DNA of 64,000 nt from Streptomyces mobaraensis NBRC 13819 = DSM 40847. Lineage in GTDB: Bacteria; Actinomycetota; Actinomycetes; Streptomycetales; Streptomycetaceae. Positions within the stretch are counted from its first letter, which is position 1. Every line of letters starts with the position of its first letter. The notes under the pieces were generated by a model, which saw only the letters and a list, made by a program, of their open reading frames with translations, had not been told where the DNA came from and ran no database searches. The stretch lies in assembly GCF_017916255.1 (NCBI RefSeq), contig NZ_CP072827.1, forward strand, positions 3,348,001-3,412,000, read 5' to 3'. The translations under genes and the position numbers were made by a program. This document shows positions 53,219 to 61,906 of this stretch, in pieces.

Positions 53219-53605
53219 AGCGCGCTCCGCTGAAGGGTCGTGACCGACCGTCGGCTCGTGCCCCGATTCACCATCCGCCGGGCGGCCGCCCGGGCGCCGC
53301 GCGACGCCCGCACCCCGGCCGTCGGCAAGAGGGCGTGCGCGTGAAGTCCGCCACGTAGGCGTTCGATCGGTGTCCGATTTGCCCGGCGATCTTCGACGGC
53401 CGAGACCGGAACGTGATATGCCGTGCCGCCGATCGCCCTCGGCGCCCAAATGCCATGCTTAACCGCATGATCACGATTGGGGGAACGGGCAGCGGAAAGA
53501 CCGCTTCCGGTGCGCCTGCCCCGAATTCCGGGCACTCGAACGCCGTTTGTGGTCCACGTCACTTATATTGAACTCCACCTACGGCGCCTGGTAAGCCCTT
53601 GTCCC

Positions 53606-54484
53606 ATGTCCCCCAACGCGCACATAACCAGCCACCGGAAGCCCCGTCGCCCCGCGACGCAGTCGTGGGCCATCCGCTCGGGTGTTGCCGGTGGCGTCCT
53701 CAGCACCCTGGCCGTCACGGGCGCCGCGCAGGCGACCGCCGCCGAGAAGCCGGCCGAGGCCACGATCGAGATGCCGGCCATCAACGCCGCGCTCTCCGCC
53801 TCGGTCGCCGAAAGCGCCGCGGCCACGCAGCAGACCGCGAACGACTACCAGGTCCGTGCGCAGGTGGACAAGGCGGTCGACCACGCCCGCGTCGCCGCCA
53901 AGAAGGCCAAGCAGGAGGCCGACCGCAAGGCCGAGGCCGAGCGCAAGGCCGCCGAGGCCAAGGAGAAGCGCGAGGCCGAGCAGGCCCGCGCCTCCCGCGA
54001 CGCCCAGCGCACCGCCCTCGGCACCAAGGCCACCGCCTCCGCCGACAGCGACGACGAGGGCACCGGCACCGGCGCGAAGGGCTCCGGCACCGGCACCACC
54101 ACGACGTCCACGAAGAGCACGGGTGCGACCGGCAACGCCGCCACCCTCATCTCCTTCCTCCGGGCGCAGGTCGGCAAGGCCTACGTGATGGGCTCCACCG
54201 GCCCGTCCTCCTACGACTGCTCCGGCCTGGTCATGGCCGCCTACCAGCAGATCGGCATCAGCCTCCCCCGCGTCTCCCAGGACCAGTCGACCGCCGGCAC
54301 CCAGGTCTCCCTCTCCAACCTGCAGCCGGGCGACATCCTCTACTGGGGCCCCGCGGGCAGCGCCTACCACGTCGGCGTCTACATCGGCGGCGGCAAGTTC
54401 ATCGGCGCCCAGAACCCCAGCACGGGCATCGTCGAGCGCGACATGAGCTACTCCCCGCCCACCGGCGCGGTCCGCGTCATGTGA
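53606..54484 (+). CDS. Secreted C40 (NlpC/P60) peptidoglycan hydrolase
   Basis: A 292-residue exported protein. The signal peptide (1 to about 48) has RPATQSWAIRSG before a hydrophobic core and ends near AQATAA. A charged Ala/Lys/Glu coiled coil follows (about 85-140), then a Gly/Thr/Ser linker, and the NlpC/P60 domain (about 175-292). Catalytic Cys is in YDCSGLVMAAYQQ and His in AYHVGVYIGGGKFI. It cleaves stem-peptide bonds of peptidoglycan in the wall; the coiled coil probably regulates or positions it. ATG 53606 gives a normal signal peptide; upstream codons to 53477 were rejected. Confidence 0.92.
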   Translation: MSPNAHITSHRKPRRPATQSWAIRSGVAGGVLSTLAVTGAAQATAAEKPAEATIEMPAINAALSASVAESAAATQQTANDYQVRAQVDKAVDHARVAAKKAKQEADRKAEAERKAAEAKEKREAEQARASRDAQRTALGTKATASADSDDEGTGTGAKGSGTGTTTTSTKSTGATGNAATLISFLRAQVGKAYVMGSTGPSSYDCSGLVMAAYQQIGISLPRVSQDQSTAGTQVSLSNLQPGDILYWGPAGSAYHVGVYIGGGKFIGAQNPSTGIVERDMSYSPPTGAVRVM

Positions 54485-54504
54485 CGCACGGGCACATTCG
54501 AGAC

Positions 54505-54539
54505 AAGGGCCGCCACCTCGGACAGAGGTGGCGGCCCTT
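54505..54539 (+). terminator. Strong hairpin terminator after the NlpC/P60 gene
   Basis: AAGGGCCGCCACCTC (54505-54519) pairs perfectly over 15 bp with GAGGTGGCGGCCCTT (54525-54539) around a 5-nt loop, 20 nt after the stop. Confidence 0.8.
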
Positions 54540-54586
54540 CGCCGTGAACGCCTGCGCCGTCGACACGCCGTCACTACGATCGGCTC

Positions 54587-55399
54587 ATGCCCGAGTCGGA
54601 GACGGCCTTCCGTTCGCTGGACGGCACCGCCCTCACAGGAACCCTGACCGCACCGGACGGACCAGGGCGCGGGCTGGTGGCGCTGGTGCACGGAGCCGGG
54701 GTGACCCGCGAGGAAGGCGGCTTCTTCACCCGCCTCGCCAACGGACTGGCCACCGCCGGATTCCAGTCCCTCCGCTTCGACCTCCGCGCCCACGGTACGA
54801 GTGGCGGGCGGCCGGAGGATGTGACCGTCACCGGTATAGCCAACGACATCCGCGCGGCCGGCGACCACCTCCGCACGGCCGCCGGCTCGGACCGCGCCGT
54901 CGACGTCGTCGCCGCGTCCTTCTCGGGTGGCGCGGCCGCCCTGCACGCCGCCCACCGCCCTCGGGACGTCCGCCGCCTGGTCCTGCTCAACCCCCGCCTC
55001 GACTACCACGAGCGGTACGCGACCAGCCGCCCATACGTCACGGACGACTACCTCACACCGGAGGCGGCCGAGGCTCTCGACAGCCGGGGATTCACCGAAC
55101 ACAGCCCGTTCGCCCTGGGTCGGGCCCTTCTGAACGAGGTTCACCACCTTGACCCCGCGATCTTCCTCGGGGAGGTCCAAGCCCCCACCCTCCTGGTTCA
55201 CGGAACGAAGGACACCTTCGTCCCCGTCGATTCCTCCCGCCGCTATCTGGGCTGTTTCGGCGGCCCGGCGGAGCTGCTGGAACTCGAAGGAGCGCAACAC
55301 GGCTTCGCCGTGCACGACGATCCCGGGTACCTCCACCCGCGATCTCAGGCGTGGCAGGCCGAGGTCATCGAACGCGTCACGGCCTTCCTGACCTGCTAG
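54587..55399 (+). CDS. Alpha/beta hydrolase
   Basis: A 270-residue cytoplasmic hydrolase. The oxyanion motif VHGAGVTREEGG is near residue 35, and the nucleophile elbow with Ser is in AASFSGGAAAL near 110. Asp is in HGTKDTFVP near 205 and His in GAQHGFAVHD near 235. Substrate unknown; esterase or acylpeptidase-like activity is possible. ATG at 54587 has no clear Shine-Dalgarno. It overlaps by 4 nt at the 3' end with the convergent XRE regulator gene. Confidence 0.85.
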   Translation: MPESETAFRSLDGTALTGTLTAPDGPGRGLVALVHGAGVTREEGGFFTRLANGLATAGFQSLRFDLRAHGTSGGRPEDVTVTGIANDIRAAGDHLRTAAGSDRAVDVVAASFSGGAAALHAAHRPRDVRRLVLLNPRLDYHERYATSRPYVTDDYLTPEAAEALDSRGFTEHSPFALGRALLNEVHHLDPAIFLGEVQAPTLLVHGTKDTFVPVDSSRRYLGCFGGPAELLELEGAQHGFAVHDDPGYLHPRSQAWQAEVIERVTAFLTC

Positions 55400-56649
55400 A
55401 CCGGCAAGGAGGCGAGCGCGCGACGCAGCTCGCGCACGGTGGATCGCCTGCCGTACGGTCGCAGCAGGCCGGCAGAACGTCGCAGCTCGCGGAGCGCCTG
55501 GCCGAAACGCGGTGCGGCGGCCAGGCGCAACACGGACAACCCGGTCATCGCTGCCTCGTCGGGGTGGCCGGCCGCCGCCAACGCGCCCGCCAGGTGTGCT
55601 GTGAAGAAGGCCCGGTCCCGTGGGGCGAACGCGCCGGTGGCCAAGTGCTCTCGCAGGAGGGTGGCGGCCCGCTCCGGCCGTCCCGCCTCCCGGTGACAGA
55701 CGGCGCTCTGCGCCATGAGGCGGTCGAGGTCGTATCCGCCGCACAAGGGGCCGATGCACGTCGCGGTGCCAACGGGGCCGCCAGGCGGAGCCGCATCGAG
55801 CGCTTCGCCGGCCCGGTCAAGCAGACGCGCGACGTCCTCTGGCGCCGCTCCGCCGAGTGCAAGGGCTCGTGCTTCCTGTTGCAACGCCTCCGCGCGGGCG
55901 CGGAGCGGCAACGACCAAGGACCGTGCACGGCCGCGTGCGCGAGGTCGCGCATACGGGCCGGGTCGGTGCGCTCGGTCGCCTGTGCCTTCCGGAGCAGGA
56001 CGTAGCCGTGCATCGCCCCGTCCCCGCACAGATCAGCCCACTCGATCGCCCGGTCGTGCCAGTAAAGAACGGTCCCCGCGGATGCCCCACTGTCGCGATA
56101 CAGCCAGGCCGTGAACTCGGCGGCTCGGCTGCCCAAATACAGCAGCTCCCGACGGACGTCGGCACGGGCTTCCCTCGCCATGCCCTCGATGGATCGCACC
56201 AGCTCCAGGGTGACCGGCAGAACGCCTCCGGGACCTCTCCGTCCGTCCAGGTAAGCGGCCCTCTCCAAAGCCGTGCCAAGACGGCTGACCAGCTCCCGTC
56301 CGCCGTGCCGGCGCACCTCGGCGCCTTCGACGAGCGGAGGGATCGGCGCCTCCTCCGGTGCAGATTCGGGAACCCGGTGGAAGGCAGCTCCCGACGCTAT
56401 CGGGCGGACGAAACCCAACTGCTCCAACGGCAAGCCGAACATGCTCTCCAGCACGCGACGCGCATCGCGGTTCGGCCACTCCGATCGGCCCGACTCCCAG
56501 CGCCGCACCTGCCGGACAGAGATACCGGTGCGCTCTCCCAGCGTCAGCGCGTGGCGTTCATAGGCATCGGCGAATTCCTGCTGTGTGTGCCAGCCGTGCC
56601 GCACCCTGGCGGTCACGAGGAGCGTATTCCGCGACGCTGCTTCGGACAT
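55396..56649 (-). CDS. XRE-type helix-turn-helix regulator with large C-terminal helical domain
   Basis: A 417-residue protein. The N-terminal DNA-binding domain (about 15-75) includes TGISVRQVRRWESGRSEWPN, an XRE-like helix-turn-helix. The remaining ~330 residues are Ala/Leu/Arg-rich helices resembling TPR-like repeats of Streptomyces regulators that bind peptides or metabolites. It is divergent from the DUF6415 gene with a 157-nt gap, so the two may share an operator. Codon use is slightly less GC-extreme than its neighbours. Role unknown. Confidence 0.75.
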   Translation of the reverse strand: MSEAASRNTLLVTARVRHGWHTQQEFADAYERHALTLGERTGISVRQVRRWESGRSEWPNRDARRVLESMFGLPLEQLGFVRPIASGAAFHRVPESAPEEAPIPPLVEGAEVRRHGGRELVSRLGTALERAAYLDGRRGPGGVLPVTLELVRSIEGMAREARADVRRELLYLGSRAAEFTAWLYRDSGASAGTVLYWHDRAIEWADLCGDGAMHGYVLLRKAQATERTDPARMRDLAHAAVHGPWSLPLRARAEALQQEARALALGGAAPEDVARLLDRAGEALDAAPPGGPVGTATCIGPLCGGYDLDRLMAQSAVCHREAGRPERAATLLREHLATGAFAPRDRAFFTAHLAGALAAAGHPDEAAMTGLSVLRLAAAPRFGQALRELRRSAGLLRPYGRRSTVRELRRALASLPV

Positions 56650-56806
56650 GGCGCCAGACGCTACTGCGCCGCCCGCCAGCCAGGAGCCGGCCCGGCGAAG
56701 TGTCCGCTGATGTGGCCTCGTTCACCCGCCGCCCGGGCGGTGCAATCGGCGTACCGACGCGCGCGCCGCGCGCCGGACCCGAAAGCTCGGCCCTGAGGAG
56801 CATTCT

Positions 56807-57190
56807 GTGCACGACACGACGCCCGGTCATCGGGCCACACGTCTCACCTCCATGCTGACCGGGGATTCGGCGCCCCTGGATCTCGTCACCATCCGGGCCA
56901 CCGTCCGGCGGGCCCTCCAGGACCGCGGATCCGTACTGCCCCGGCCGGAAGACGTAGCCGAGCTGACCATGGCCCTGCGCGGGCACCTGCGGGCCATGCT
57001 GGACGAAGCACTCGACCGCGCCGCCCGGCTTGACCGCCATACCGGCCCTTGGCATCGCTGGCAGACTCTCATCGACCGGGTACGGACGGACCTGTCCCGC
57101 GACGCGGGTGCGGGCCTGTGTTCGGCTACCTCCTATATGCGGGAACTCGGGAGAACGGCGCGGTACCTCGCCGACTGCCTCGACGAGTAG
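56807..57190 (+). CDS. DUF6415-family small protein
   Basis: A 127-residue, mostly helical soluble protein with no signal peptide or membrane segment. The middle LRGHLRAMLDEALD and LSRDAG...YMRELGRTARYLADCL pattern fits the Streptomyces DUF6415 family, often near regulators and natural-product genes. No catalytic residues are known to me. GTG 56807 is preceded by AGGAG 6-7 nt upstream. It is divergent from the XRE regulator, suggesting a regulator-partner pair (inference). Confidence 0.65.
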   Translation: MHDTTPGHRATRLTSMLTGDSAPLDLVTIRATVRRALQDRGSVLPRPEDVAELTMALRGHLRAMLDEALDRAARLDRHTGPWHRWQTLIDRVRTDLSRDAGAGLCSATSYMRELGRTARYLADCLDE

Positions 57191-57225
57191 TCCGTCGGCC
57201 GCCGGCCGGGCCGGACCTGGCGGTC

Positions 57226-57960
57226 TCAGCCGTTCCGGACCTTCAAGGCGCCGCTGGACGTCTTCAGGTCAAGGTGGTGGGGGGCCGAGGAGGACTGGGG
57301 GACGGATATGTTCCGGGAGCCGCTGTCGGTGTCGGCGGCGACGCGGTACGGGCCGCCGGGGGCGGTGACGGTGAGGGAGCCGCTGGAGGTCTCGGCTTCG
57401 ACGTCCTGGGGGGACGCGAGGGTGAGGTTCAAGGCACCGCTGGTGGCCTTCGCCTTGACGGGGCCGGTCCCGAGGTCGTGTCCCGTCACCGAGCCGCTGG
57501 TCGACTCGACGTCGACCGGGCCCGCGGTGTCGGTCAGCTCGATGGCGCCCGACGAGGACTTCACGTGCGTCGCGCCCACGCCCGTCAGGTCGATGGAGCC
57601 ACTGGACGTCTCGCCGCTGACGGGGATTCCGGCGGGGACGGTGGCCTCGTACTCGACCGAGCAGTCCTCGCCGCAGCCGCCGAGGACGAGGACGCCGTTC
57701 TCGACGCGGTAGGTGGGGCCGTCCGGGCGGTCGTCGCGGTAGCGGACGGTCCGGTGCAGCTCGGCGCCGGTGGTGCCGGGCTTGCCGTGGAGGGTGATGG
57801 CGCCCGAGTCGCCGTCGATGCGGATCGCGCTGATCTTCCGGGACACCGTGGCGTCGTCCTCGGACTTCTTCATCGGACCCAGATCGCACGCGCTCAGCGC
57901 GCCGACGGCGGCCGCGGCCGTCAGGAGGGCGGCGGCGATCGGACGGAGGCGGGAGCGCAT
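57226..57960 (-). CDS. DUF4097-type beta-helix lipoprotein
   Basis: A 244-residue lipoprotein. The signal peptide ends in the lipobox LSAC with Cys near residue 25. The exported part is made of repeated short beta strands with SGSIDLTG, SGAIELTD, SGSVTGHD and SGALNLT motifs about 20-25 residues apart, the DUF4097 pattern expected to fold as a beta-solenoid. One Cys pair lies in GGCGEDCS. It is anchored outside the membrane; function unknown. Plus-strand genes flank it on both sides. No good Shine-Dalgarno is seen. Confidence 0.8.
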   Translation of the reverse strand: MRSRLRPIAAALLTAAAAVGALSACDLGPMKKSEDDATVSRKISAIRIDGDSGAITLHGKPGTTGAELHRTVRYRDDRPDGPTYRVENGVLVLGGCGEDCSVEYEATVPAGIPVSGETSSGSIDLTGVGATHVKSSSGAIELTDTAGPVDVESTSGSVTGHDLGTGPVKAKATSGALNLTLASPQDVEAETSSGSLTVTAPGGPYRVAADTDSGSRNISVPQSSSAPHHLDLKTSSGALKVRNG

Positions 57961-58176
57961 GGGAATTCACCGTTTCTCGGGAGTCGGAGCGACTTGGCTG
58001 TACGACGAGGCTATGGCCGGCCGCCGGTACGCCGGTATGGGGGAAACCCCCGGTTCTTCCCTGATCCCCTCACCACCCCGCCTCGGGGTCGCCCGTCCGG
58101 GAATCCCGGAAATCCTCGGGAAGCCCCGGCTCGACCAGGCCGTCAAGTGTCCTAGACGGCTCCTACCGTCACCCGC

Positions 58177-59340
58177 ATGACCGACACCGACGGCTCAGCC
58201 ATCACCCCGTTCCGCATCGACATCCCGCAGTCCCGCCTGGACGACCTGCGCGACCGCCTCTCCCGGACCCGCTGGCCCGACGAACTGCCCGGCGCCGGCT
58301 GGGACTACGGCGTCGCGCTGCCGTACCTCAAGGACCTCGTCGCCTACTGGGCCGACGGCTACGACTGGCGCGCGCACGAGGCGAGGATCAACGCGTTCCC
58401 TCAGTTCACCACCGCCGTCGACGGGCAGAACGTGCACTTCCTGCACGTCCGCTCCCCCGAACCGGACGCCCTGCCGCTGATCGTCACCCATGGCTGGCCC
58501 AGCACCGTCCACGACTTCGTCGACGTCATCGGGCCGCTCACCGATCCCCGGGCGCACGGCGGCGACCCGGCGGACGCCTTCCACCTCATCGTCCCGTCCG
58601 TGCCGGGATTCCCGTTCTCCGGGCCGACCCGGGAACGCGGCTGGGGCACCCGGCGCATCGCGCTCGCCTGGGACGCGCTGATGCGCCGGCTCGGCTACGA
58701 GCACTACGGCGCCCAGGGCGGCGACTTCGGCGCGCTGGTCTCGCCCGAGCTGGGCCGGATCGCCCCCGAGCGGGTCGTCGGAGTGCACGTCAACGCGCTT
58801 GTCGACGCCGCGACCGCACAAGGTCCGGAGGAACTGGAGCGGCTGTCCGAAGCGGACCGCGAGCGGGCACAGGCCAACGAGCAGTGGTGGTACGCCCACT
58901 CCGGGTACGCCGTCCAGATGAGCACCCGACCGCAGACCGTCGCCTACGCGCTCAACGACTCGCCGGCGGGACAGCTCGCCTGGAACCTGGAGTGGTTCGT
59001 CGACCACGACCCCACGGCCACCCGGCAGCCGCTCCCCGACCGCGACGCCGTGCTCACCAACGTCTCCGCGTTCTGGCTGACCGGTACGGCCGGTTCGGCC
59101 GCCCGGCTCTATCGGGAGGCCGGCGCGGACGGCTGGGGTGTCCGGCCCGCGCCGTCCGGCGTGCCGACCGGAGTGGCCGACTTCCTCGGCGACCGCGCGC
59201 TGCGCGGGCTGGCCGAGCTCTCCCACCGCGTCACGCACTGGACCGAGTTCCCGGCCGGCGGCCACTTCGCGGCCCTCCAGGCGCCGGACCTGCTGGTGGG
59301 CGACATCCGGACGTTCTTCCGCGGCCTGCGCACCCCTTAA
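58177..59340 (+). CDS. Epoxide hydrolase (alpha/beta hydrolase family)
   Basis: A 387-residue enzyme. The N-terminal EHN domain (about 10-115, with LDDLRDRLSRTRWPDEL) precedes the hydrolase core. HGWPSTVHDF near 102 gives the oxyanion region, the nucleophilic Asp is in GAQGGDFGALV near 184, and the catalytic His in GGHFAALQAPD near 365. It would open epoxides to diols, with a Tyr from the lid assisting. No Shine-Dalgarno lies before the ATG, so a leaderless message is possible. A perfect hairpin follows. Confidence 0.9.
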   Translation: MTDTDGSAITPFRIDIPQSRLDDLRDRLSRTRWPDELPGAGWDYGVALPYLKDLVAYWADGYDWRAHEARINAFPQFTTAVDGQNVHFLHVRSPEPDALPLIVTHGWPSTVHDFVDVIGPLTDPRAHGGDPADAFHLIVPSVPGFPFSGPTRERGWGTRRIALAWDALMRRLGYEHYGAQGGDFGALVSPELGRIAPERVVGVHVNALVDAATAQGPEELERLSEADRERAQANEQWWYAHSGYAVQMSTRPQTVAYALNDSPAGQLAWNLEWFVDHDPTATRQPLPDRDAVLTNVSAFWLTGTAGSAARLYREAGADGWGVRPAPSGVPTGVADFLGDRALRGLAELSHRVTHWTEFPAGGHFAALQAPDLLVGDIRTFFRGLRTP

Positions 59341-59353
59341 GGGGGTTCCGGGC

Positions 59354-59392
59354 GGGAAGCCGGGCCCGCGGCGGCTCCGGGCCCGGCTTCCC
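59354..59392 (+). terminator. Hairpin terminator after the epoxide hydrolase gene
   Basis: GGGAAGCCGGGCCC (59354-59367) pairs perfectly with GGGCCCGGCTTCCC (59379-59392), 13 nt after the stop. Confidence 0.75.
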
Positions 59393-59586
59393 GTTCCAGG
59401 CCGGCGTTCCAGGCGAGTGCCATTCACGCAGGTCACAGGGTGTTTCGACGGTTCAGCGTCCCCTCTTCTCCGCGGCTCGTTGCGGGTCCGGCCGGAGCGC
59501 CGTGAAGCTTCTTCCCGTCGACGGCGGCGCCGTTCTCCGCGCCGTTCCCGACCGATCCAGTGAGACCACTACGGGGGGACCCACCC

Positions 59587-60342
59587 ATGCGCAAGAACCT
59601 CATCCGCTCGGCCGCGCTGGCCGCCACGGCGCTGGCCGGTGTGCTGTCGCTGAGCGCCTGCGACAAGGGCGATTCCGGATCCGAGGCTTCCGCGCCGGCC
59701 GCCTCGTCAGCCTCCTCCGCCTCGTCAGCACCGGCTGACCCGTCCGCCCTGTCTCCGTCGGCCGGCGCCGCCCGCCCCGCCGAACAGGGATCGCCGAGTC
59801 ATGCCGCCCGGCAGTCCGACGGCGGCGCCGCCAAGGGTTCGCGGTCCCCCGGCGCCACGGCGGAGAAGGGGACCGGAAAGCCCTCCCACAGCGGCGAGAG
59901 CAGCGGCAAGAACGGCGACAAGAACGGCTACGGCCAGGTCTGCGGCACCAACGACCTCACCTGGGCCGCCACCTCCAAGTCCCAGGCCGGCGGCTACATC
60001 GAGATATCCGTGCGCGCCAAGCCGGGCATCACCTGTTGGCTCCCCGGCGTCTACCCGGTCGTGGCGATCGGGTCCGACGGCACCGAGGCGCAGCCGGCCG
60101 AGCAGGCCGTCGGCAAGGAGATCAAGCTGAGCGGCGGCACCACCGCGTACGCCGGGCTGAACCCCAAGACCACCAACGACGACTCCGGCAAGGAACTGGC
60201 CGACATCATCGTCACGGTGAGCCGTGACAGCGCCGGCGACCCGGTCGGCCTCAAGGTCGGCAGCACCCTGTTCGACCGGCCGGAGGTCACCAACTGGCAC
60301 GCCTCGCCGCGGGAGGCCGTCCCCGGCGCCGGCGGCCGGTAG
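59587..60342 (+). CDS. DUF4232-type lipoprotein
   Basis: A 251-residue lipoprotein with lipobox LSAC (Cys near 25). A Ser/Ala/Gly/Lys-rich linker (about 26-115) follows, then a DUF4232-like domain beginning CGTNDLTWAATSK with its second Cys in ITCWLPGVYP. It is attached to the outer face of the membrane; function unknown. ATG 59587 is preceded by a G-run (59573-59578) 8 nt upstream; 9 upstream codons were rejected because the lipoprotein signal starts here. It is convergent with the lyase gene. Confidence 0.8.
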   Translation: MRKNLIRSAALAATALAGVLSLSACDKGDSGSEASAPAASSASSASSAPADPSALSPSAGAARPAEQGSPSHAARQSDGGAAKGSRSPGATAEKGTGKPSHSGESSGKNGDKNGYGQVCGTNDLTWAATSKSQAGGYIEISVRAKPGITCWLPGVYPVVAIGSDGTEAQPAEQAVGKEIKLSGGTTAYAGLNPKTTNDDSGKELADIIVTVSRDSAGDPVGLKVGSTLFDRPEVTNWHASPREAVPGAGGR

Positions 60343-60351
60343 CCCGAACCC

Positions 60352-61755
60352 TTAGGGGATCCGGCCCAGCGCCCGGTCCACCAGCTCCCCCGCGCTCCCC
60401 GTGTACCGCGCCGGATCGCAGAGTTCGGCGCACTCCTCCGCCGTGAGGACGCCGGTGAGCCGGGGGTCGGCGGCGAGGACGTCGGACAGGGGGCGGCCCG
60501 TCCGGGTCGCCTCGCCGGTGAGTTCGGTCAGCAGCCGCTTGGCCGCCGCCTTCCCCAGGCGGGGGGCGAGGACGGCCGAGACCCGCTCCGACACCATCTG
60601 CCCGCCCGTCAGTTCCAGGTTCCGCCGCATCCGTTCCGGGCGGACCTCCAGCCCCTCGGCCAGTTCGACGGCCGTGTGCGCCGCGCCGCCGGTCAGCCGG
60701 AGGCACTCGCGCAACGGCAGCCACTCGGCATGCCAGGTGCCCCCGGAGCGCTCGTCCTCGGCCAGCAACTGCTGGGTGAGGACGGTCGCGAGCGCCGGCA
60801 CCTGGAGAGCGGCGGTACGGATCATCGTGGCCAGCACCGGGTTCCGCTTGTGCGGCATGGCCGACGACGCGCCGCGCCCGGCCACCGCCGGCTCGGCGAC
60901 CTCGCCGACCTCCGTGCGGGTCAGGTTCTGCACATCCACGGCGAACTTGCCGAGCGCCCCCGCGGTCAGCCCGAGGACCGCCCCCAGGTCGGCCATCGGC
61001 GTACGCAGCGCGTGCCACGGCAGGACGGGCCGGCCCAGCCCGGTCTCCTCGGCGAACAGCGCGCCGAGCCGGCCGGCGTACGAGTCGAGGTCGGGCTCCC
61101 CCGCCAGGCGCGCGTACTCGAGGTAGCCCGCCAGCGTGCCCGCCGCGCCGCCCAGCGCGACGGGCAGGCCGCCGTCCAGCAGCCGGGCGATCCGCCCGGC
61201 GGCGTCCAGCACGAGCTGCCGCCAGCCGGCGGCGCGCAGGCCGAAGGTGGTGGGGACGGCCTGGAGGGCGAGGGTACGGGCGGCGGCCGGCGTGCCGCGG
61301 TGGGCGGCGGCCAGTCGGCCGAGCGCGTCGGCGGTCCGCAGCAGGTCCGCGTGGATCAGCCGCAGCGCCCGCGCGGCGACCAGCAGGGCGCCCGTGTCGA
61401 AGACGTCCTGGCTGGTCGAGCCCCGGTGGACGTACTCGGCCGCCGCCGGGTCCCGGTCCGCGACCACCGCGGTGAACGCGGCGACCAGCCCCACCACCGG
61501 GTTGGCCGTCTCGCGCGCCGCGAGCGCCAGCGCGCGGACGTCCAGCCGCGCCGCGCCCGCCGCCTCGCTGATGACCAGGGCCGCTTCCGGCGGCACGGTC
61601 CCGAGCCGGGACTGCGCCCGCGCCAGGGCCGCCTCCGCGTCGAGCATGGCCCGCACCCAGGCGGCGTCCCCGGTGGCCTCCTCCACGGGGGTGCCGGCCC
61701 GTACGGGCGAGAGCAGGCCGGTGTCGTGGAGGGCGTGCCGGTCGTGGGTGGTCAT
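60352..61755 (-). CDS. Fumarase/aspartase-superfamily lyase (muconate cycloisomerase- or nitrosuccinate lyase-like)
   Basis: A 467-residue lyase. The superfamily signature GASSAMPHKRNPVLATM near residue 275 contains the mobile catalytic Ser loop. STSQDVFDTGALL near 105 and the LALQAVPTTFGLR region supply the other conserved segments. Layout and length fit PcaB-like 3-carboxy-muconate cycloisomerase and also CreD-type nitrosuccinate lyase. No protocatechuate genes are nearby, but a CreE-sized flavoprotein is, which favours a nitrosuccinate lyase or other biosynthetic role (inference). ATG 61755 is chosen for its GAGGAG 6 nt upstream. Confidence 0.8.
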   Translation of the reverse strand: MTTHDRHALHDTGLLSPVRAGTPVEEATGDAAWVRAMLDAEAALARAQSRLGTVPPEAALVISEAAGAARLDVRALALAARETANPVVGLVAAFTAVVADRDPAAAEYVHRGSTSQDVFDTGALLVAARALRLIHADLLRTADALGRLAAAHRGTPAAARTLALQAVPTTFGLRAAGWRQLVLDAAGRIARLLDGGLPVALGGAAGTLAGYLEYARLAGEPDLDSYAGRLGALFAEETGLGRPVLPWHALRTPMADLGAVLGLTAGALGKFAVDVQNLTRTEVGEVAEPAVAGRGASSAMPHKRNPVLATMIRTAALQVPALATVLTQQLLAEDERSGGTWHAEWLPLRECLRLTGGAAHTAVELAEGLEVRPERMRRNLELTGGQMVSERVSAVLAPRLGKAAAKRLLTELTGEATRTGRPLSDVLAADPRLTGVLTAEECAELCDPARYTGSAGELVDRALGRIP

Positions 61756-61843
61756 CGTTTCTCCTCGCGCGTGTGTCGCGGTACCTGCCGGATCAACCCG
61801 TGCCCGGCCGCGAGGAGTTCCGGCCGTCTCCCCCCACGGCCCA

Positions 61844-61894
61844 GCGGCGGAGGCCACCGGCCCCCGTCGGAGCCGGGCCGGTGGCCTCCGCCGC
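61844..61894 (-). terminator. Long hairpin between flavoprotein and lyase genes
   Basis: A perfect 18-bp stem (61844-61861 with 61877-61894) and a 15-nt loop lie 13 nt past the flavoprotein stop and 89 nt before the lyase start, on the transcript of both. It could end or attenuate transcription between them, so an operon is not certain. Confidence 0.65.
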
Positions 61895-61906
61895 GCAACC
61901 CACCCG

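Larger units (their letters stand above)
52836..53605. other. Long intergenic region between nuoA and the NlpC/P60 gene
   Basis: These 770 bp between divergent genes contain the Rex-like operator, a promoter-like pair for the plus strand at 53189-53218 and a relatively AT-rich stretch (about 53160-53220). Short frames on both strands lack ribosome sites or recognisable products. No ydaO-type riboswitch core was recognised. A second Rex-like half-match at 52991 is weak. Confidence 0.6.

Noticed and set aside
53225..53605. A c-di-AMP (ydaO) riboswitch in the NlpC/P60 leader
   Set aside because: Short segments such as GGGGGAAC look tempting, but the conserved 3' CCGACAGCU-ACC core was not found.
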